From: Acinetobacter sp. YWS30-1
Lineage (GTDB): Bacteria > Pseudomonadota > Gammaproteobacteria > Pseudomonadales > Moraxellaceae
Assembly (NCBI RefSeq): GCF_033558715.1
Contig: NZ_CP114606.1
Coordinates: 186,001-250,000 of the forward strand
Direction: 5' to 3'
Length of the DNA: 64,000 nucleotides
The notes beneath the pieces are model-generated. The model was not told the origin of the DNA. It did no database searches and saw nothing but the letters and a program-made list of their open reading frames with translations. Made by a program: the position numbers and the translations under genes. The first letter of the stretch is position 1; each line of letters starts with the position of its first letter. Below, piece by piece: positions 8,698-17,386 of this stretch.

Positions 8698-9324
8698 ATG
8701 CGCGATCAGGGACGTTTGGTAGAATGGTTTGATGACAAAGGCTATGGCTTTATTCAGCCCAATGATCCGGCCAAAGATCGCGTGTTTTTGCATATCAAAG
8801 ATTTTGCCCGTCCCGGTCCACGGCCAATTGTTGGTTGTGCGCTAGATTATCTGGTGATTCTAGATGAGCAGGGACGTTATCGTGCCCAGCAGGTTATGTA
8901 CCTGAAAGCATCACAAACCAAAACGGCAAAAACAAAAACTAAAACATCAGGCCGAAGCCAGCCAGAAAAACTACAGCCGATGCAGGTTGCTTCTGTGGCC
9001 TATATTTTGGTACTGGCGGGACTCAGTTTAGCTGGCTTGTTGAGTGGAATGGTCCTGTTACTGGTGAGCCTGATGAATGTTCTCAGTTACTGGCTATATG
9101 CCCAGGATAAGGAAGCGGCACAACTGGGCAATCGCCGTATTCCTGAAAACACCCTGCATTTGGTGGCTTTTTTGGGAGGGTGGCCGGCAGCCTGGCTGGC
9201 ACAGCAAAAATTACGTCATAAAACACAAAAACAACCCTTCCGGCAAATTTATTTTTGTACTATAGCTTTTAACATCATTTTGATTATATGGCTGATTTCT
9301 CCCTTTAACAGCCTGAATATCTAG
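8698..9324 (+). CDS. Cold-shock domain plus DUF1294 membrane protein
   Basis: 208 residues. Residues 1-70 are a cold-shock (S1-like) nucleic-acid-binding domain, with RNP1-like KGYGFIQP and RNP2-like VFLHI. A basic Lys/Thr linker follows (about 75-95). The remaining half has hydrophobic segments typical of DUF1294 (PENTLHLVAFLGGWPAAWLAQQ-LRHKT) and a final membrane helix. This architecture is widespread in proteobacteria, but its role is not established. The fusion suggests an RNA-binding domain held at the inner membrane. It is 26 nt after thrB and 20 nt before the next membrane gene, so all three are likely co-transcribed. Confidence 0.85.
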   Translation: MRDQGRLVEWFDDKGYGFIQPNDPAKDRVFLHIKDFARPGPRPIVGCALDYLVILDEQGRYRAQQVMYLKASQTKTAKTKTKTSGRSQPEKLQPMQVASVAYILVLAGLSLAGLLSGMVLLLVSLMNVLSYWLYAQDKEAAQLGNRRIPENTLHLVAFLGGWPAAWLAQQKLRHKTQKQPFRQIYFCTIAFNIILIIWLISPFNSLNI

Positions 9325-9344
9325 AAACAACCACAGGAGCGTAG

Positions 9345-9740
9345 ATGAACTATTCAATTGATAAAGACTCAAATCGCACGCTAACCCTGATTCTTTATAT
9401 CTTATATATTGTGGCCATTTTTAGTGGTGGCTTGCTGGCAGTGATTGCGCTGATTATTAACTATGTGAAGCGCTCGGATGTACGAGGTTCGATTTTTGAA
9501 AGCCATTTTACCTGGCAAATCCGCAGTTTCTGGTGGTATCTGTTCTGGAATATTGTAGCCTTTGTGCCGTTCCTATTCCTGTTCTTTACCCATGAAGATC
9601 CGGACCTGTTTGCAGGCGTCGCTTTTGGTGCATCCACTTTCTGTCTGGTTGTGGTCTTTGTTTCCTGGATCTGGATTGTCTATCGCGCGATTCGCGGCAT
9701 TATGCGTCTGAATGACAATCGACCGATGTATACCAAATAA
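9345..9740 (+). CDS. DUF4870-like small membrane protein
   Basis: 131 residues with about three membrane helices (roughly 14-40, 60-82 and 88-115). The central motif VRGSIFESHFTWQIRSFWW resembles the helix-loop of the DUF4870/Tic20-like family. A good ribosome site (AGGAG) precedes the ATG. It is the last gene of the short thrB-led group and ends before a strong hairpin. No biochemical function is established for the family. Confidence 0.75.
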   Translation: MNYSIDKDSNRTLTLILYILYIVAIFSGGLLAVIALIINYVKRSDVRGSIFESHFTWQIRSFWWYLFWNIVAFVPFLFLFFTHEDPDLFAGVAFGASTFCLVVVFVSWIWIVYRAIRGIMRLNDNRPMYTK

Positions 9741-9766
9741 GATTAGCTATATTTCTCTAGATAAAA

Positions 9767-9795
9767 AACTCCCCCTTTTTTTAAGAGGGGGAGTT
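9767..9795. terminator. Bidirectional terminator between convergent genes
   Basis: AACTCCCCC and GGGGGAGTT form a 9-bp stem. It is followed by T-rich sequence on the minus strand, serving mainly the DMT transporter gene. Confidence 0.85.
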
Positions 9796-9802
9796 CATAA
9801 GC

Positions 9803-10732
9803 TTAGGAAAGATCTTCCTTCAACTCTTCTATTTTTTCTTTTCTGAAAAACTTGAGTTTCCACTCACTGGCAATCACCCCAAGTACCACCATCAATCCGC
9901 CTAGAAGTGCCAGCGCAGGCAAACGTTCTCCCGCCATACGTCCAAATAAACTTGCCCAGATCGGTTCACCGGCATAAATGATCGCAGCTTGAGAAGGATC
10001 TACCATTTCCTGCGCCCAGTTCATCACTAGCTGAATACAGGCACTGGCAATACCGAGACCGACCAAAATACCTGCCAGATGCCAATGGAAGTCAGGTAAC
10101 TGTGATTCACCCAGCATCGGTGCAATCAGAAAACAAAATAACGAGGCAAAAATGAGTTGTAGCACGGTGACACGCCGAGTATTCACCTTCGGAGCAAAAT
10201 GACTGATAAAAATAATCTCAAGCGCAATGGCAATCGAGCCGAGCAAAGTCAAAGTCTGACCAAAATTCAGCTGAATGGCACCAAAGCCATTACCGGTTAA
10301 AAAGACCAGACCAAGAAAGGCAAACAGGGCACCGACCCAGGTCATGAAGTGCGGTTTCTTACGAAATAGCAGCCATAGCAGTAGCGGCACTAAGGGAACA
10401 TACAGCGCAGTCAAAAAGGCCGATTCACTGCTACTAATCGTTTGCAAGCCCACCGTTTGTGTTCCATAACCGATCGCAATCACAGCCCCAATGATGGCAC
10501 CCGCTGCCACTTCTTTAAGCGTCATGCCTTTCAAGTGCTTCAGCGACAGCAGAGTTACGGCAATTGCCGCCGCTGCAAAGCGTAATCCGACAAAGATCAC
10601 CGGACTACTGAAATTCAGGCCATATTGTACAGTGATAAAGCTGCCACCCCAGATGATGGTAATGAGGATCAGAGCAAGTTGAGGAACTTTCGTCCTCCAG
10701 GTAGAGGATGTTTGGGAAACAGATGTCGACAT
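9803..10732 (-). CDS. EamA/DMT-family permease
   Basis: 309 residues in about ten membrane helices arranged as two EamA repeats. The first starts at IIWGGSFITVQYGL; the second ends at GEPIWASLFGRMAGERLPALALLGGLMVVLGV. Members are drug/metabolite exporters such as RhaT- or YdcZ-like permeases, with substrates that cannot be predicted. The ATG at 10732 (MSTSVSQTSS) is preferred to a TTG nine codons upstream, although neither has a strong ribosome site. The C-terminal tail is charged (KEKIEELKEDLS). It lies on the his strand between hisA and hisF but is separated from hisA by a terminator. Confidence 0.88.
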   Translation of the reverse strand: MSTSVSQTSSTWRTKVPQLALILITIIWGGSFITVQYGLNFSSPVIFVGLRFAAAAIAVTLLSLKHLKGMTLKEVAAGAIIGAVIAIGYGTQTVGLQTISSSESAFLTALYVPLVPLLLWLLFRKKPHFMTWVGALFAFLGLVFLTGNGFGAIQLNFGQTLTLLGSIAIALEIIFISHFAPKVNTRRVTVLQLIFASLFCFLIAPMLGESQLPDFHWHLAGILVGLGIASACIQLVMNWAQEMVDPSQAAIIYAGEPIWASLFGRMAGERLPALALLGGLMVVLGVIASEWKLKFFRKEKIEELKEDLS

Positions 10733-10760
10733 GGGAGAGAGGATCAAAAAATTGAACAAT

Positions 10761-10788
10761 AAAAAAAGAGGTCCACAGACCTCTTTTT
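10761..10788 (-). terminator. Terminator of hisA
   Basis: GAGGTC and GACCTC form a stem with a CACA loop and flanking A/T runs, just after the hisA stop on the minus strand. Confidence 0.88.
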
Positions 10789-10800
10789 CAGCAGACGCTA

Positions 10801-11535
10801 TTATAGCGCTTCTTGTTCATCCAGCAATAATTGTGCTTCACGTAGATTTAAAGTGCCTTCATAGATCGCACGACCGGTAATCGCACCTAAAATGCCAGGC
10901 TGATCTTTCAGGTTACGCACGTCATCCATATTGGTTACACCACCTGAAGCAATTACAGGCAGACCTGAATATTGTGCCAGATGTACAGTTTGCTCAATGT
11001 TGACACCCTGCATCATGCCATCACGGGCAATATCGGTATAAACAATACTAGACACGCCTGCATCCGCAAAACGTTTTGCCAGATCAGTCGCTTTTACATC
11101 AGTCACATTCGCCCAGCCATCCGTTGCCACCATGCCGTTCATGGCATCGACACCCACAATAATGTGGCCTGCAAATTTTTTGCATGCTTCTTCTACAAAT
11201 TCAGGATTTTGTACTGCTTTTGTACCAATAATCACAAAAGATACGCCTGCTTCCAGATAATGCTCGATAGTTTCCAGTGAGCGGATCCCGCCACCAATCT
11301 GGATAGGCAATTCTGGCTGTGATTTGGCAATGGCTTCTACCACTGGCTTATGAATCGGTGTACCTGCGAAAGCACCATTTAAATCTACTAAATGCAAGCG
11401 GCGAGCGCCTTCATTTACCCAATGCTGTGCTGTTGCCACCGGATCGTCAGAAAATACGGTATCGTCTTCCATACGACCTTGTTTTAAACGGACACATTTG
11501 CCATCTTTCAGGTCAATTGCAGGGATGATCAGCAT
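10801..11535 (-). CDS. hisA: Phosphoribosylformimino-AICAR ribotide isomerase HisA
   Basis: 244 residues, a (beta/alpha)8 barrel that isomerises ProFAR to PRFAR, the substrate of HisF/HisH. The N-terminus [17 protein letters not shown] carries catalytic Asp8. The phosphate loops IGGGIRS and ASGGV and the second-half [12 protein letters not shown] motif are present. The ATG at 11535 follows a usable AGGAGCG-like site. It shares the minus strand with hisB and hisH, but about 1 kb including a DEDDy exonuclease gene separates them. Confidence 0.97.
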   Translation of the reverse strand: MLIIPAIDLKDGKCVRLKQGRMEDDTVFSDDPVATAQHWVNEGARRLHLVDLNGAFAGTPIHKPVVEAIAKSQPELPIQIGGGIRSLETIEHYLEAGVSFVIIGTKAVQNPEFVEEACKKFAGHIIVGVDAMNGMVATDGWANVTDVKATDLAKRFADAGVSSIVYTDIARDGMMQGVNIEQTVHLAQYSGLPVIASGGVTNMDDVRNLKDQPGILGAITGRAIYEGTLNLREAQLLLDEQEAL

Positions 11536-11757
11536 GCTTTCGCTCCTTGCTCAATCTTTAGAATGAATTTCAGTGAGTTCATCTTAGCAAATAAAGTCGA
11601 AATTTCTAACTCTTAAACGGTATGAAAAAAGAAAACCTGTCTGAAGATATGCTGGAGTGACAGGATTTTATTCTTCAATTTTTTTATTCTTTGCAATACT
11701 CCTGATGGAATCTGATATCAAAATGATATTTCGCTAGAAAACTGATCTTCTGTTTGT

Positions 11758-12438
11758 TCAAATTTTTGAATGCGGGCGAATTTTCAATTTTAGTGAAGTA
11801 TTGGGAACTTCCTTAGGACCCAAGCCACGGTGCAGCAATTCTTCAAAGACCAGTAAAGGTGCATAGGCATCTGCAGCCGCATATTCAATTTGTGCCTGAC
11901 TGAGATGTTTTTTCGCCCAGTTCGATGTCGTAACCCGTTTTGATTTAGGAAAATTCACCTGAAATAGCAAAGCCATCGCATTTTTTAATCCAAGAGGATT
12001 TTTAATGCCGAACGCACCAAAGCACTTTGACAGTTCAATCACACTGTTCAGCTCAATGCCTCTTTTACGGAAAAGATGCGCATCATTTTTCAGGCCAAAA
12101 CCAACTTTAATCTGGTCTCGATTGGCAAAAATCGGTTTCAGAAAATCCCAAATGGCAGTATTCATCTGAAACAGGTAGGCCTTTTCCAGAGTGGCCAGCT
12201 GAATCAGATGCGGACCAGTGGACACTTCACCAACCTTGAAGGTCGGTTTAGACTCAGTGTCCAGACCAAAGACTGCGATCTGCCCAAGTTCTTCGCGTAG
12301 AGCTTCACATTGCTGAATGCTGTTAATCACCACAATATTTTCAGGCGCGATATTTTGAAAAGGTGGAAAATTTGCTATTGCCTCTTTACTCGGCAGAATA
12401 TCGTTAAGCTGGGTATCCATGATTAAAGCATCTTCCAT
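11758..12438 (-). CDS. DEDDy 3'-5' exonuclease domain protein (RNase D-like)
   Basis: 226 residues. It contains the three exonuclease motifs: Exo I FGLDTESKP, Exo II VGFGLKNDAHLF, and Exo III YAAADAYAPL with the DEDDy tyrosine. There is no HRDC domain, so it is shorter than RNase D and closer to stand-alone exonuclease-domain proteins. It probably trims RNA or DNA 3' ends; the substrate is unknown. A second start six codons in (12420) has a better-placed GGAAGA and may be the real one. It sits between hisH and hisA without sharing their function. Confidence 0.85.
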   Translation of the reverse strand: MEDALIMDTQLNDILPSKEAIANFPPFQNIAPENIVVINSIQQCEALREELGQIAVFGLDTESKPTFKVGEVSTGPHLIQLATLEKAYLFQMNTAIWDFLKPIFANRDQIKVGFGLKNDAHLFRKRGIELNSVIELSKCFGAFGIKNPLGLKNAMALLFQVNFPKSKRVTTSNWAKKHLSQAQIEYAAADAYAPLLVFEELLHRGLGPKEVPNTSLKLKIRPHSKI

Positions 12439-12530
12439 TGATGAATATTCAGGTTGAATAGAGCATACCTTAGAGAAGGAAGCTTGGATGTGAATTATTT
12501 TTCAAAAATAAAATTTTAAGCTGTAGCCCA

Positions 12531-12559
12531 TAAAAAAGCCCGCATGATGCGAGCTTTTT
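12531..12559 (-). terminator. Terminator of hisBH
   Basis: AAAAGC...CGCAT / ATGCG...GCTTTT stem just past the hisH stop codon, with T-rich sequence in the minus direction. Confidence 0.75.
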
Positions 12560-12571
12560 GAATGTATTGGA

Positions 12572-13189
12572 TTAGATATTCCAATCCACAAAGTTTTTTA
12601 GCAATTGAAGGCCTGCAGTATGGCTCTTTTCCGGATGGAACTGGGTCGCAAACAGGTTGTCTTTATGCAGGGCAGTACAGAAATCAATACCATAGTTACA
12701 GGTCGCTGCCACGATGCTTGGATCTTGTGGTTCCACATAGTAACTGTGCACGAAATAGAAACGTGCATCCTGAGCAATGTCTTTCCACATCGGATGGCTT
12801 GGATCGGCCTGATGTACCTGGTTCCAGCCCATATGCGGTACTTTTAAACCTGCCATTTCCGGGAAGTGTTTGACTTCACCGGCAAAAATGCCCAGTGCAT
12901 CCGCACCGCCATTTTCTTCGGAACGTTGCATCAGGGCCTGCATACCGACACAGATGGCCAATACCGGTTTGTTGAACACGGCATTACGTACGACTTCATC
13001 AATTCCAGCTTCATGCATGCCTTGCATACAGTCACGCATTGCACCTACACCCGGAAAAACGATTTTGTCGGCTTGGGCAATCAGTTTTGGATCATTGGTC
13101 ACATCTACCGTTGCACCGACGTGTTCAAGTGCTTTGGCTGCTGAGTGTAGGTTTCCCATGCCATAGTCAAGAAGGGCAATACGGGTCAT
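12572..13189 (-). CDS. hisH: Imidazole glycerol phosphate synthase glutaminase subunit HisH
   Basis: 205 residues. Class I glutamine amidotransferase that feeds ammonia to HisF. The N-terminus [13 protein letters not shown] is typical. The nucleophile is in [10 protein letters not shown] and the His-Glu pair is in ATQFHPEKS. The start overlaps the hisB stop by one base (TAATG), so translation is coupled and hisB-hisH form a transcription unit. Confidence 0.97.
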   Translation of the reverse strand: MTRIALLDYGMGNLHSAAKALEHVGATVDVTNDPKLIAQADKIVFPGVGAMRDCMQGMHEAGIDEVVRNAVFNKPVLAICVGMQALMQRSEENGGADALGIFAGEVKHFPEMAGLKVPHMGWNQVHQADPSHPMWKDIAQDARFYFVHSYYVEPQDPSIVAATCNYGIDFCTALHKDNLFATQFHPEKSHTAGLQLLKNFVDWNI

Positions 13190-13782
13190 TACAAGGTACC
13201 TTTGGTTGAAGCAACAGTATTCGCAGCACGTGGATCAACTTCACATGCCATACGCAGTGCACGGGCAAATGCCTTAAATACACTTTCGATCTGGTGGTGA
13301 CTGTTTTTACCTTTCAGGTTGTCAATGTGTACAGTCATCAGCGAGTGGTTGACAAAGCCCTGGAAAAACTCAGAAAACAGGTCTACATCAAAACGGCCAA
13401 TCATGGCACGGGTAAATGGAATGTCCATAAACAGACCCGGACGGCCAGACAGATCCACCACGACACGGCTTAAAGATTCATCAAGCGGCGCATAGAAGTG
13501 TCCATAACGGCGTAGGCCCTTTTTATCACCCAAAGCCTGAGCGAAGGCTTGACCTAAGGTAATACCACAGTCTTCTACGGTATGATGGTCATCAATTTCC
13601 AGATCTCCATCACAATGAATATCAATATCAAACAGACCATGTCGCTTGATTTGATCAATCATATGATCTAAAAATGGAATACCAGTGTTTAAAGTGCCTT
13701 GACCAGTACCATCGAGGTTCAAACGAACTCGAATTTTGGTTTCGTTGGTATTTCTTACCACTTCACTGATACGATCTGTCAT
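13189..13782 (-). CDS. hisB: Imidazoleglycerol-phosphate dehydratase HisB
   Basis: 197 residues, the monofunctional dehydratase (not the E. coli fusion with a phosphatase). Metal-binding histidine signatures are present: [27 protein letters not shown] and, near the C-terminus, [17 protein letters not shown]. The ATG at 13782 (MTDRISEV) has GAGGAA eight bases upstream and is preferred to a TTG eight codons earlier. First gene of the hisB-hisH unit. Confidence 0.97.
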   Translation of the reverse strand: MTDRISEVVRNTNETKIRVRLNLDGTGQGTLNTGIPFLDHMIDQIKRHGLFDIDIHCDGDLEIDDHHTVEDCGITLGQAFAQALGDKKGLRRYGHFYAPLDESLSRVVVDLSGRPGLFMDIPFTRAMIGRFDVDLFSEFFQGFVNHSLMTVHIDNLKGKNSHHQIESVFKAFARALRMACEVDPRAANTVASTKGTL

Positions 13783-13878
13783 AGACACGTTCCTCAAATA
13801 CGTCAAAATGATTGATGTAGAAAATATTTTCGCCGTGACGACGTCACCGCATATTAGATTGCTCAGGAGGGTTTATCA

Positions 13879-14256
13879 ATGCCTATTACCGTACATGCTT
13901 ATACTTCTCTAGAAAACGACGAAGTGCGCAGCCAGCTTGAGCGACTGTATGACACTAGCCCTGAATTTAGTGATGGGGCAGATGCCATTGAACATCTAGA
14001 GCAAAACCTTGCACAGTATACCTTACTTTATACCGCAGAATTTAACACCAAAATCATCGGCGCCATCTGGTGCACGGGACAAGGCGAAAGCCGAACCCTG
14101 GAAAATATTGTGGTGCATCCGGCCAACCGTGGACGCGGGGTTGCAGAAAGGCTGGTGAGTGAGGCATGCCGCATGGAAGAGGAAAAAGGAGTAAAAGCAT
14201 TCGTACCGGGATGCGGAGCCATTCACCGCTGTCTGGCAAATCTTGAAAAAATTTAG
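13879..14256 (+). CDS. GNAT-fold protein, PanZ/PanM-like
   Basis: 125 residues. A GNAT acetyl-CoA-binding domain with motif A around LENIVVHPANRGRGVAERLV (about 76-95). The short length and layout resemble PanZ/PanM, the acetyl-CoA sensor that activates self-cleavage of aspartate decarboxylase PanD in enterobacteria. The C-terminus is compact (GAIHRCLANLEKI). It follows a good AGGAGGG ribosome site and stands alone, divergent from hisB and ended by a UUCG terminator. The PanZ link is by resemblance; a plain small-molecule acetyltransferase is the alternative. Confidence 0.7.
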   Translation: MPITVHAYTSLENDEVRSQLERLYDTSPEFSDGADAIEHLEQNLAQYTLLYTAEFNTKIIGAIWCTGQGESRTLENIVVHPANRGRGVAERLVSEACRMEEEKGVKAFVPGCGAIHRCLANLEKI

Positions 14257-14271
14257 ATACAGATAAATTTC

Positions 14272-14297
14272 AAGCAGCCTTCGGGCTGCTTTTTTTG
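14272..14297 (+). terminator. Intrinsic terminator with UUCG loop
   Basis: AAGCAGCC / GGCTGCTT stem closed by TTCG and followed by a T run, 15 nt after the GNAT stop. Confidence 0.93.
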
Positions 14298-14418
14298 TAA
14301 ATACCGGATTCAATTTATTTTATTAGTCAGGTATTTGCTGAAAATATGAAAATATTGCTGTATAAACATGCAAATCGATGGAAAAGTAAACATTTGATGA
14401 TTTTTATACGTTATGTAC

Positions 14419-14449
14419 TTGACGATTAAGAGCTGAAACTGTTTAATAC
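14419..14449 (+). promoter_or_regulatory. Promoter of the first tRNA-Phe gene
   Basis: TTGACG (14419-14424) and TTAATAC ending at 14449, 18-19 bp spacer, about 8 nt before the tRNA. The second copy has the same layout. Confidence 0.6.
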
Positions 14450-14457
14450 GCGACATC

Positions 14458-14533
14458 GGCGTGATAGCTCAGTTGGTAGAGCAACGGATTGAAAATCCGT
14501 GTGTCCCCAGTTCGATCCTGGGTCTCGCCACCA
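14458..14533 (+). tRNA. tRNA-Phe (anticodon GAA), copy 1
   Basis: 76 nt with encoded CCA. Anticodon loop TTGAAAA gives GAA. D-arm GCTC/GAGC, T-arm CCCAG-TTCGATC-CTGGG. The acceptor GGCGTGA / TCTCGCC has a U-U opposition at pair 5:68. Identical to copy 2. Confidence 0.96.
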
Positions 14534-14559
14534 TATTCAAAACGATTTTAAAGTTTTCA

Positions 14560-14587
14560 ATCCCTGATCCCATCAGGGATTTTTTTT
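14560..14587 (+). terminator. Terminator after tRNA-Phe copy 1
   Basis: ATCCCTGAT / ATCAGGGAT nine-bp stem, CCC loop, seven T. Confidence 0.92.
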
Positions 14588-14631
14588 AGGCCAAAATTCA
14601 GACACTCAATCTTTTTTTTTCATAATTTCGA

Positions 14632-14662
14632 TTGACTAATGTGTCCAGATACGGCTTAATAC
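14632..14662 (+). promoter_or_regulatory. Promoter of the second tRNA-Phe gene
   Basis: TTGACT (14632-14637) and TTAATAC ending at 14662, the same spacing as the first copy's promoter, so each tRNA-Phe copy has its own promoter. Confidence 0.6.
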
Positions 14663-14670
14663 ACCGCATC

Positions 14671-14746
14671 GGCGTGATAGCTCAGTTGGTAGAGCAACGG
14701 ATTGAAAATCCGTGTGTCCCCAGTTCGATCCTGGGTCTCGCCACCA
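14671..14746 (+). tRNA. tRNA-Phe (anticodon GAA), copy 2
   Basis: 76 nt, base-for-base identical to the copy at 14458 including the CCA end and the U-U opposition in the acceptor stem. It has its own promoter-like sequence and terminator, so this is a tandem duplication of a whole transcription unit. Confidence 0.96.
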
Positions 14747-14752
14747 TATTCG

Positions 14753-14785
14753 AAAAAACCTCAAACAATGTTTGAGGTTTTTTTT
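14753..14785 (+). terminator. Terminator after tRNA-Phe copy 2
   Basis: AACCTCAAAC / GTTTGAGGTT ten-bp stem followed by a run of T. Its sequence differs from the first copy's terminator. Confidence 0.92.
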
Positions 14786-14950
14786 CGCCTGTGATTTTTG
14801 ATTCAGCCTAAGAATTAACTTGTTTTGCCATTCATCTGAGCAGGAATGAGTTCTCAAAATAATCAAGGTAATCTAATAGATAATTAAATACAGACTTTAG
14901 CAACCGATAAAGGCACTCAGGTTGTGAAATTTGAAGTAGGGGGAAAGCCC

Positions 14951-15472
14951 ATGAATAGTCTAAAAACATCTTTATTTGGGATTCTGTTAGGTACATTGAG
15001 CATAGCAGTACATGCAGAAGAACAGAAACCGGTACTTACCTTACCGACGATGACCATTATGGCTGAACCTGAAATGAGTAATGAGACTGGCTATGTCCCG
15101 TTTATTGAGAATGAAGCCAATCGTCTTGCCTTGCAGCATCAGGTAATCCGGGGAACTAAGGATGCAGAAAATTTTATGGTCAATCCAAATGTGCTGGCAA
15201 ACCTCGATATTAAGCCGACCCAAGCTCCAGATTTGAGTTTACTGTCACCTGCACTGCAACAGTATGTGAGGACCATTGCCCAGGGCTTACAATCTGGTGA
15301 TCCAACCCAAGGGCTGTATACACTGCTGGAGAATGTCGGGATCGATCGTAGCAGCAGCTTGCAACCAGGACGCGGTCTTCAACTACAGATTAATCTGGAC
15401 AAGGTGAATCTGGGCTTATTAGAAAACTACAACAATCCATCTCCTGTAGCGCAATTTCCAAGATCTCCTTAA
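14951..15472 (+). CDS. Exported protein with TonB-box-like N-terminus (paralogue A)
   Basis: 173 residues from the ATG at 14951 (MNSLKTSLFG), which has GGGGGA upstream; an in-frame codon nine positions earlier is less likely. The signal peptide ends about residue 22 (SIAVHA, then EEQ). The mature N-terminus has LPTMTIMAEPEM, which resembles the TonB box of outer-membrane receptors. A conserved block YVRTIAQGLQSGDPTQGLY and GIDRS follows. It shares this plan with the gene at 15701. At this length a receptor barrel is impossible, so it is a small periplasmic or outer-membrane-associated protein of unknown role. Confidence 0.75.
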   Translation: MNSLKTSLFGILLGTLSIAVHAEEQKPVLTLPTMTIMAEPEMSNETGYVPFIENEANRLALQHQVIRGTKDAENFMVNPNVLANLDIKPTQAPDLSLLSPALQQYVRTIAQGLQSGDPTQGLYTLLENVGIDRSSSLQPGRGLQLQINLDKVNLGLLENYNNPSPVAQFPRSP

Positions 15473-15488
15473 AGGATGAGCCAGTAAT

Positions 15489-15526
15489 GCAAATCAATCC
15501 CCATATTGGGGATTTTTGCTTTTTTA
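15489..15526 (+). terminator. Terminator between the two paralogues
   Basis: AATCCCC / GGGGATT stem with ATATT loop, extended by GCAAA/TTTGC and followed by T-rich sequence. The two paralogues are therefore probably separate transcripts. Confidence 0.8.
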
Positions 15527-15700
15527 AATCTAACTTCTGAATAATTCATATTTTTTAGGAGCTTTGCTCCTGATTTGCTGGTTGGCTTTATGAGGGTGTA
15601 ATGGATTCGATTGACCGTTTATCAAACTTAACAATAAGAAGCTGTATTACTTGTAAGATTTAATCTGACGCTTTCCCTTTTCCAACCGAGGGGTAATAAG

Positions 15701-16201
15701 ATGAATCTCCTAAAATCCATTCAAAGCTTGGGCCTGATGCTGACCTGTACTGCTTTTACTCTCCCTGTACTGAGTCATGCAGCTCCTGCTCATTCTGAAG
15801 CAACGGTACTTCCCACCTTAACTGTCATGGCAGAGCCTGAAATGCGTGCTGTGACGGAAATAACGCCTTATCAGGAAGGTGCCAGCCAGCGTAAGGCTTT
15901 GCAGATGCGCCTGATGAAAATTGAACGCGATATCCAGGCTTATAGTGTCGATGGTGATGTCGTTGCAAATATTGACATGGGGGCAGCAGCGCCTAATCCA
16001 GATCTGGACAGTCTGCCTACTGTGTTCCGGGAATATGTACTGGCAGTAGCGCAAGGCTTGCAGTCCTCAGATCCAAGAAATGGAATCTATGTGATTTTGC
16101 AACCTTTTGGCATTGACCGGAATGCCACCAATGTCCAGATCGTCAGGGAGCAGTTTGATCCGAATCGGCTTGAGCTCAGTCTGCCTTTTGGTTCGCGCTA
16201 G
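15701..16201 (+). CDS. Exported protein with TonB-box-like N-terminus (paralogue B)
   Basis: 166 residues. The signal peptide runs to about residue 27 (LPVLSHA, then APA). VLPTLTVMAEPEM near residues 36-48 matches paralogue A. REYVLAVAQGLQSSDPRNGIYVIL then GIDRN is the shared C-terminal block. The middle third diverges from A. A clear GAGGGG ribosome site lies upstream. The pair looks like an old tandem duplication. No membrane helix or cysteine pattern is seen in the mature part, and I recognise no function. Confidence 0.75.
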   Translation: MNLLKSIQSLGLMLTCTAFTLPVLSHAAPAHSEATVLPTLTVMAEPEMRAVTEITPYQEGASQRKALQMRLMKIERDIQAYSVDGDVVANIDMGAAAPNPDLDSLPTVFREYVLAVAQGLQSSDPRNGIYVILQPFGIDRNATNVQIVREQFDPNRLELSLPFGSR

Positions 16202-16265
16202 CACATAATCCGATGGGTCAGGCTGATCAGGTCAGTCAGTTTCGGTATAGCCAGATCACGTCATG

Positions 16266-16312
16266 AAGAAAGGAAGTCTGAAAACTTATTTCCTTTCTTC
16301 AGGCTTTTTACT
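16266..16312 (+). terminator. Possible terminator after paralogue B
   Basis: GAAAGGAA / TTCCTTTC can pair and overlaps an alternative hairpin ending in AGGCTTTTTA. The U-tract is short, so this is a moderate call. Confidence 0.5.
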
Positions 16313-16442
16313 GGATTCATTTTTTCAGTATTGAGGAAGCACGTTCACAAATGTGAAAAGCTCTATGTCTTGAATTATGCTGGAAAAATAAGCATAGTGT
16401 AAAAAATCAACAAGATCTGGATGACAGACTTGGAGCGTGTAG

Positions 16443-17192
16443 ATGCCCCGTGTTTTTATGATTATCGCTGGAGTGGTACTGGCAATTTTGATCTGGTTAT
16501 TTTATCAAAATTCTGTAGAGCAGAAACAGCAGGCCGATTTGCAAGAATATGAAACGGTACTGGAAGAAAAAACTGGATCTATTTTGCAGCAGGCACAGGA
16601 TTGGTCTAAACCGATTCGGATTGATCTGGAAGATGATCGTTTGGATGGAGATTATGCCGTAATGGCCCAGTTTATTCTGGGTCAGATGCGTGATCGTGCC
16701 GAGGCTCGTAATCAGTACTTACGTGACCTCAAAGCAGCGAACTGGGATAGTTTTCTGGATATTGACCGCTTAGCCAAAGATCAGGCTCAAGACTATAAAG
16801 AAACCGAAGCCATGCTGAAGCGCGTGCATGAAATTGTCGAGGGTTATGAACAGACAATTCAACAGCGGGCAACCCAGCAGTTAGAGCAGGTGAAACAGCT
16901 GGATATTAAAAATCGCTATCGTCAGCAGCTGGCAGATAATCTGAAAGCCAATCAGCAGCAGGATAATGCCTATGCAATTTTTGAAATTGAGAAACAGAGT
17001 CTGGCCAAAGCAGACCAGTTATTTCTGGTGCTGAAAAACAATAAATGGGAAAAGAAAAACCAGACCTTTATGTTCTATGAAGATGCACCCTTAAAGCAAT
17101 TCAATAAGCTCTATCAGGAAATAGTGCAGCTTAACCAGCAAATGACTCAAGTGGATCAGCAGGCTCTTAAAGAAGCAGAGAACAAACTCTAA
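16443..17192 (+). CDS. Signal-anchored coiled-coil protein of unknown function
   Basis: 249 residues. One N-terminal membrane helix (about 5-21, FMIIAGVVLAILIWLFY) is followed by a long charged, Gln-rich helical region with heptad-like spacing, consistent with coiled coil facing the periplasm. No catalytic motif or cysteines are seen. GGAG lies 8 nt before the ATG. It stands between paralogue B and tehB without obvious co-transcription. I do not recognise it. Similar N-anchored helical proteins often serve as envelope scaffolds, but that is inference. Confidence 0.7.
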   Translation: MPRVFMIIAGVVLAILIWLFYQNSVEQKQQADLQEYETVLEEKTGSILQQAQDWSKPIRIDLEDDRLDGDYAVMAQFILGQMRDRAEARNQYLRDLKAANWDSFLDIDRLAKDQAQDYKETEAMLKRVHEIVEGYEQTIQQRATQQLEQVKQLDIKNRYRQQLADNLKANQQQDNAYAIFEIEKQSLAKADQLFLVLKNNKWEKKNQTFMFYEDAPLKQFNKLYQEIVQLNQQMTQVDQQALKEAENKL

Positions 17193-17386
17193 ATATAAGG
17201 GTCTTATGGATTTTTATGCGCTAAATTGTATTGAGGTTTTCTTGCTAGATCGATCAGTCTTGCTGCATTGCTTACATCAAAGATGTACCAGTTCTCATCT
17301 GTAATAGAACCAACTATGCTTGAGAAAAATGAATATCCAGAAGCATGCTTGCAGACGGAAAGAGAAGATAGGGAGCACAAGCTTTT

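Noticed and set aside
14860-14950. Fur box upstream of paralogue A
   Set aside because: The AATAATCAAGGTAATC-like stretch matches the 19-bp consensus poorly.
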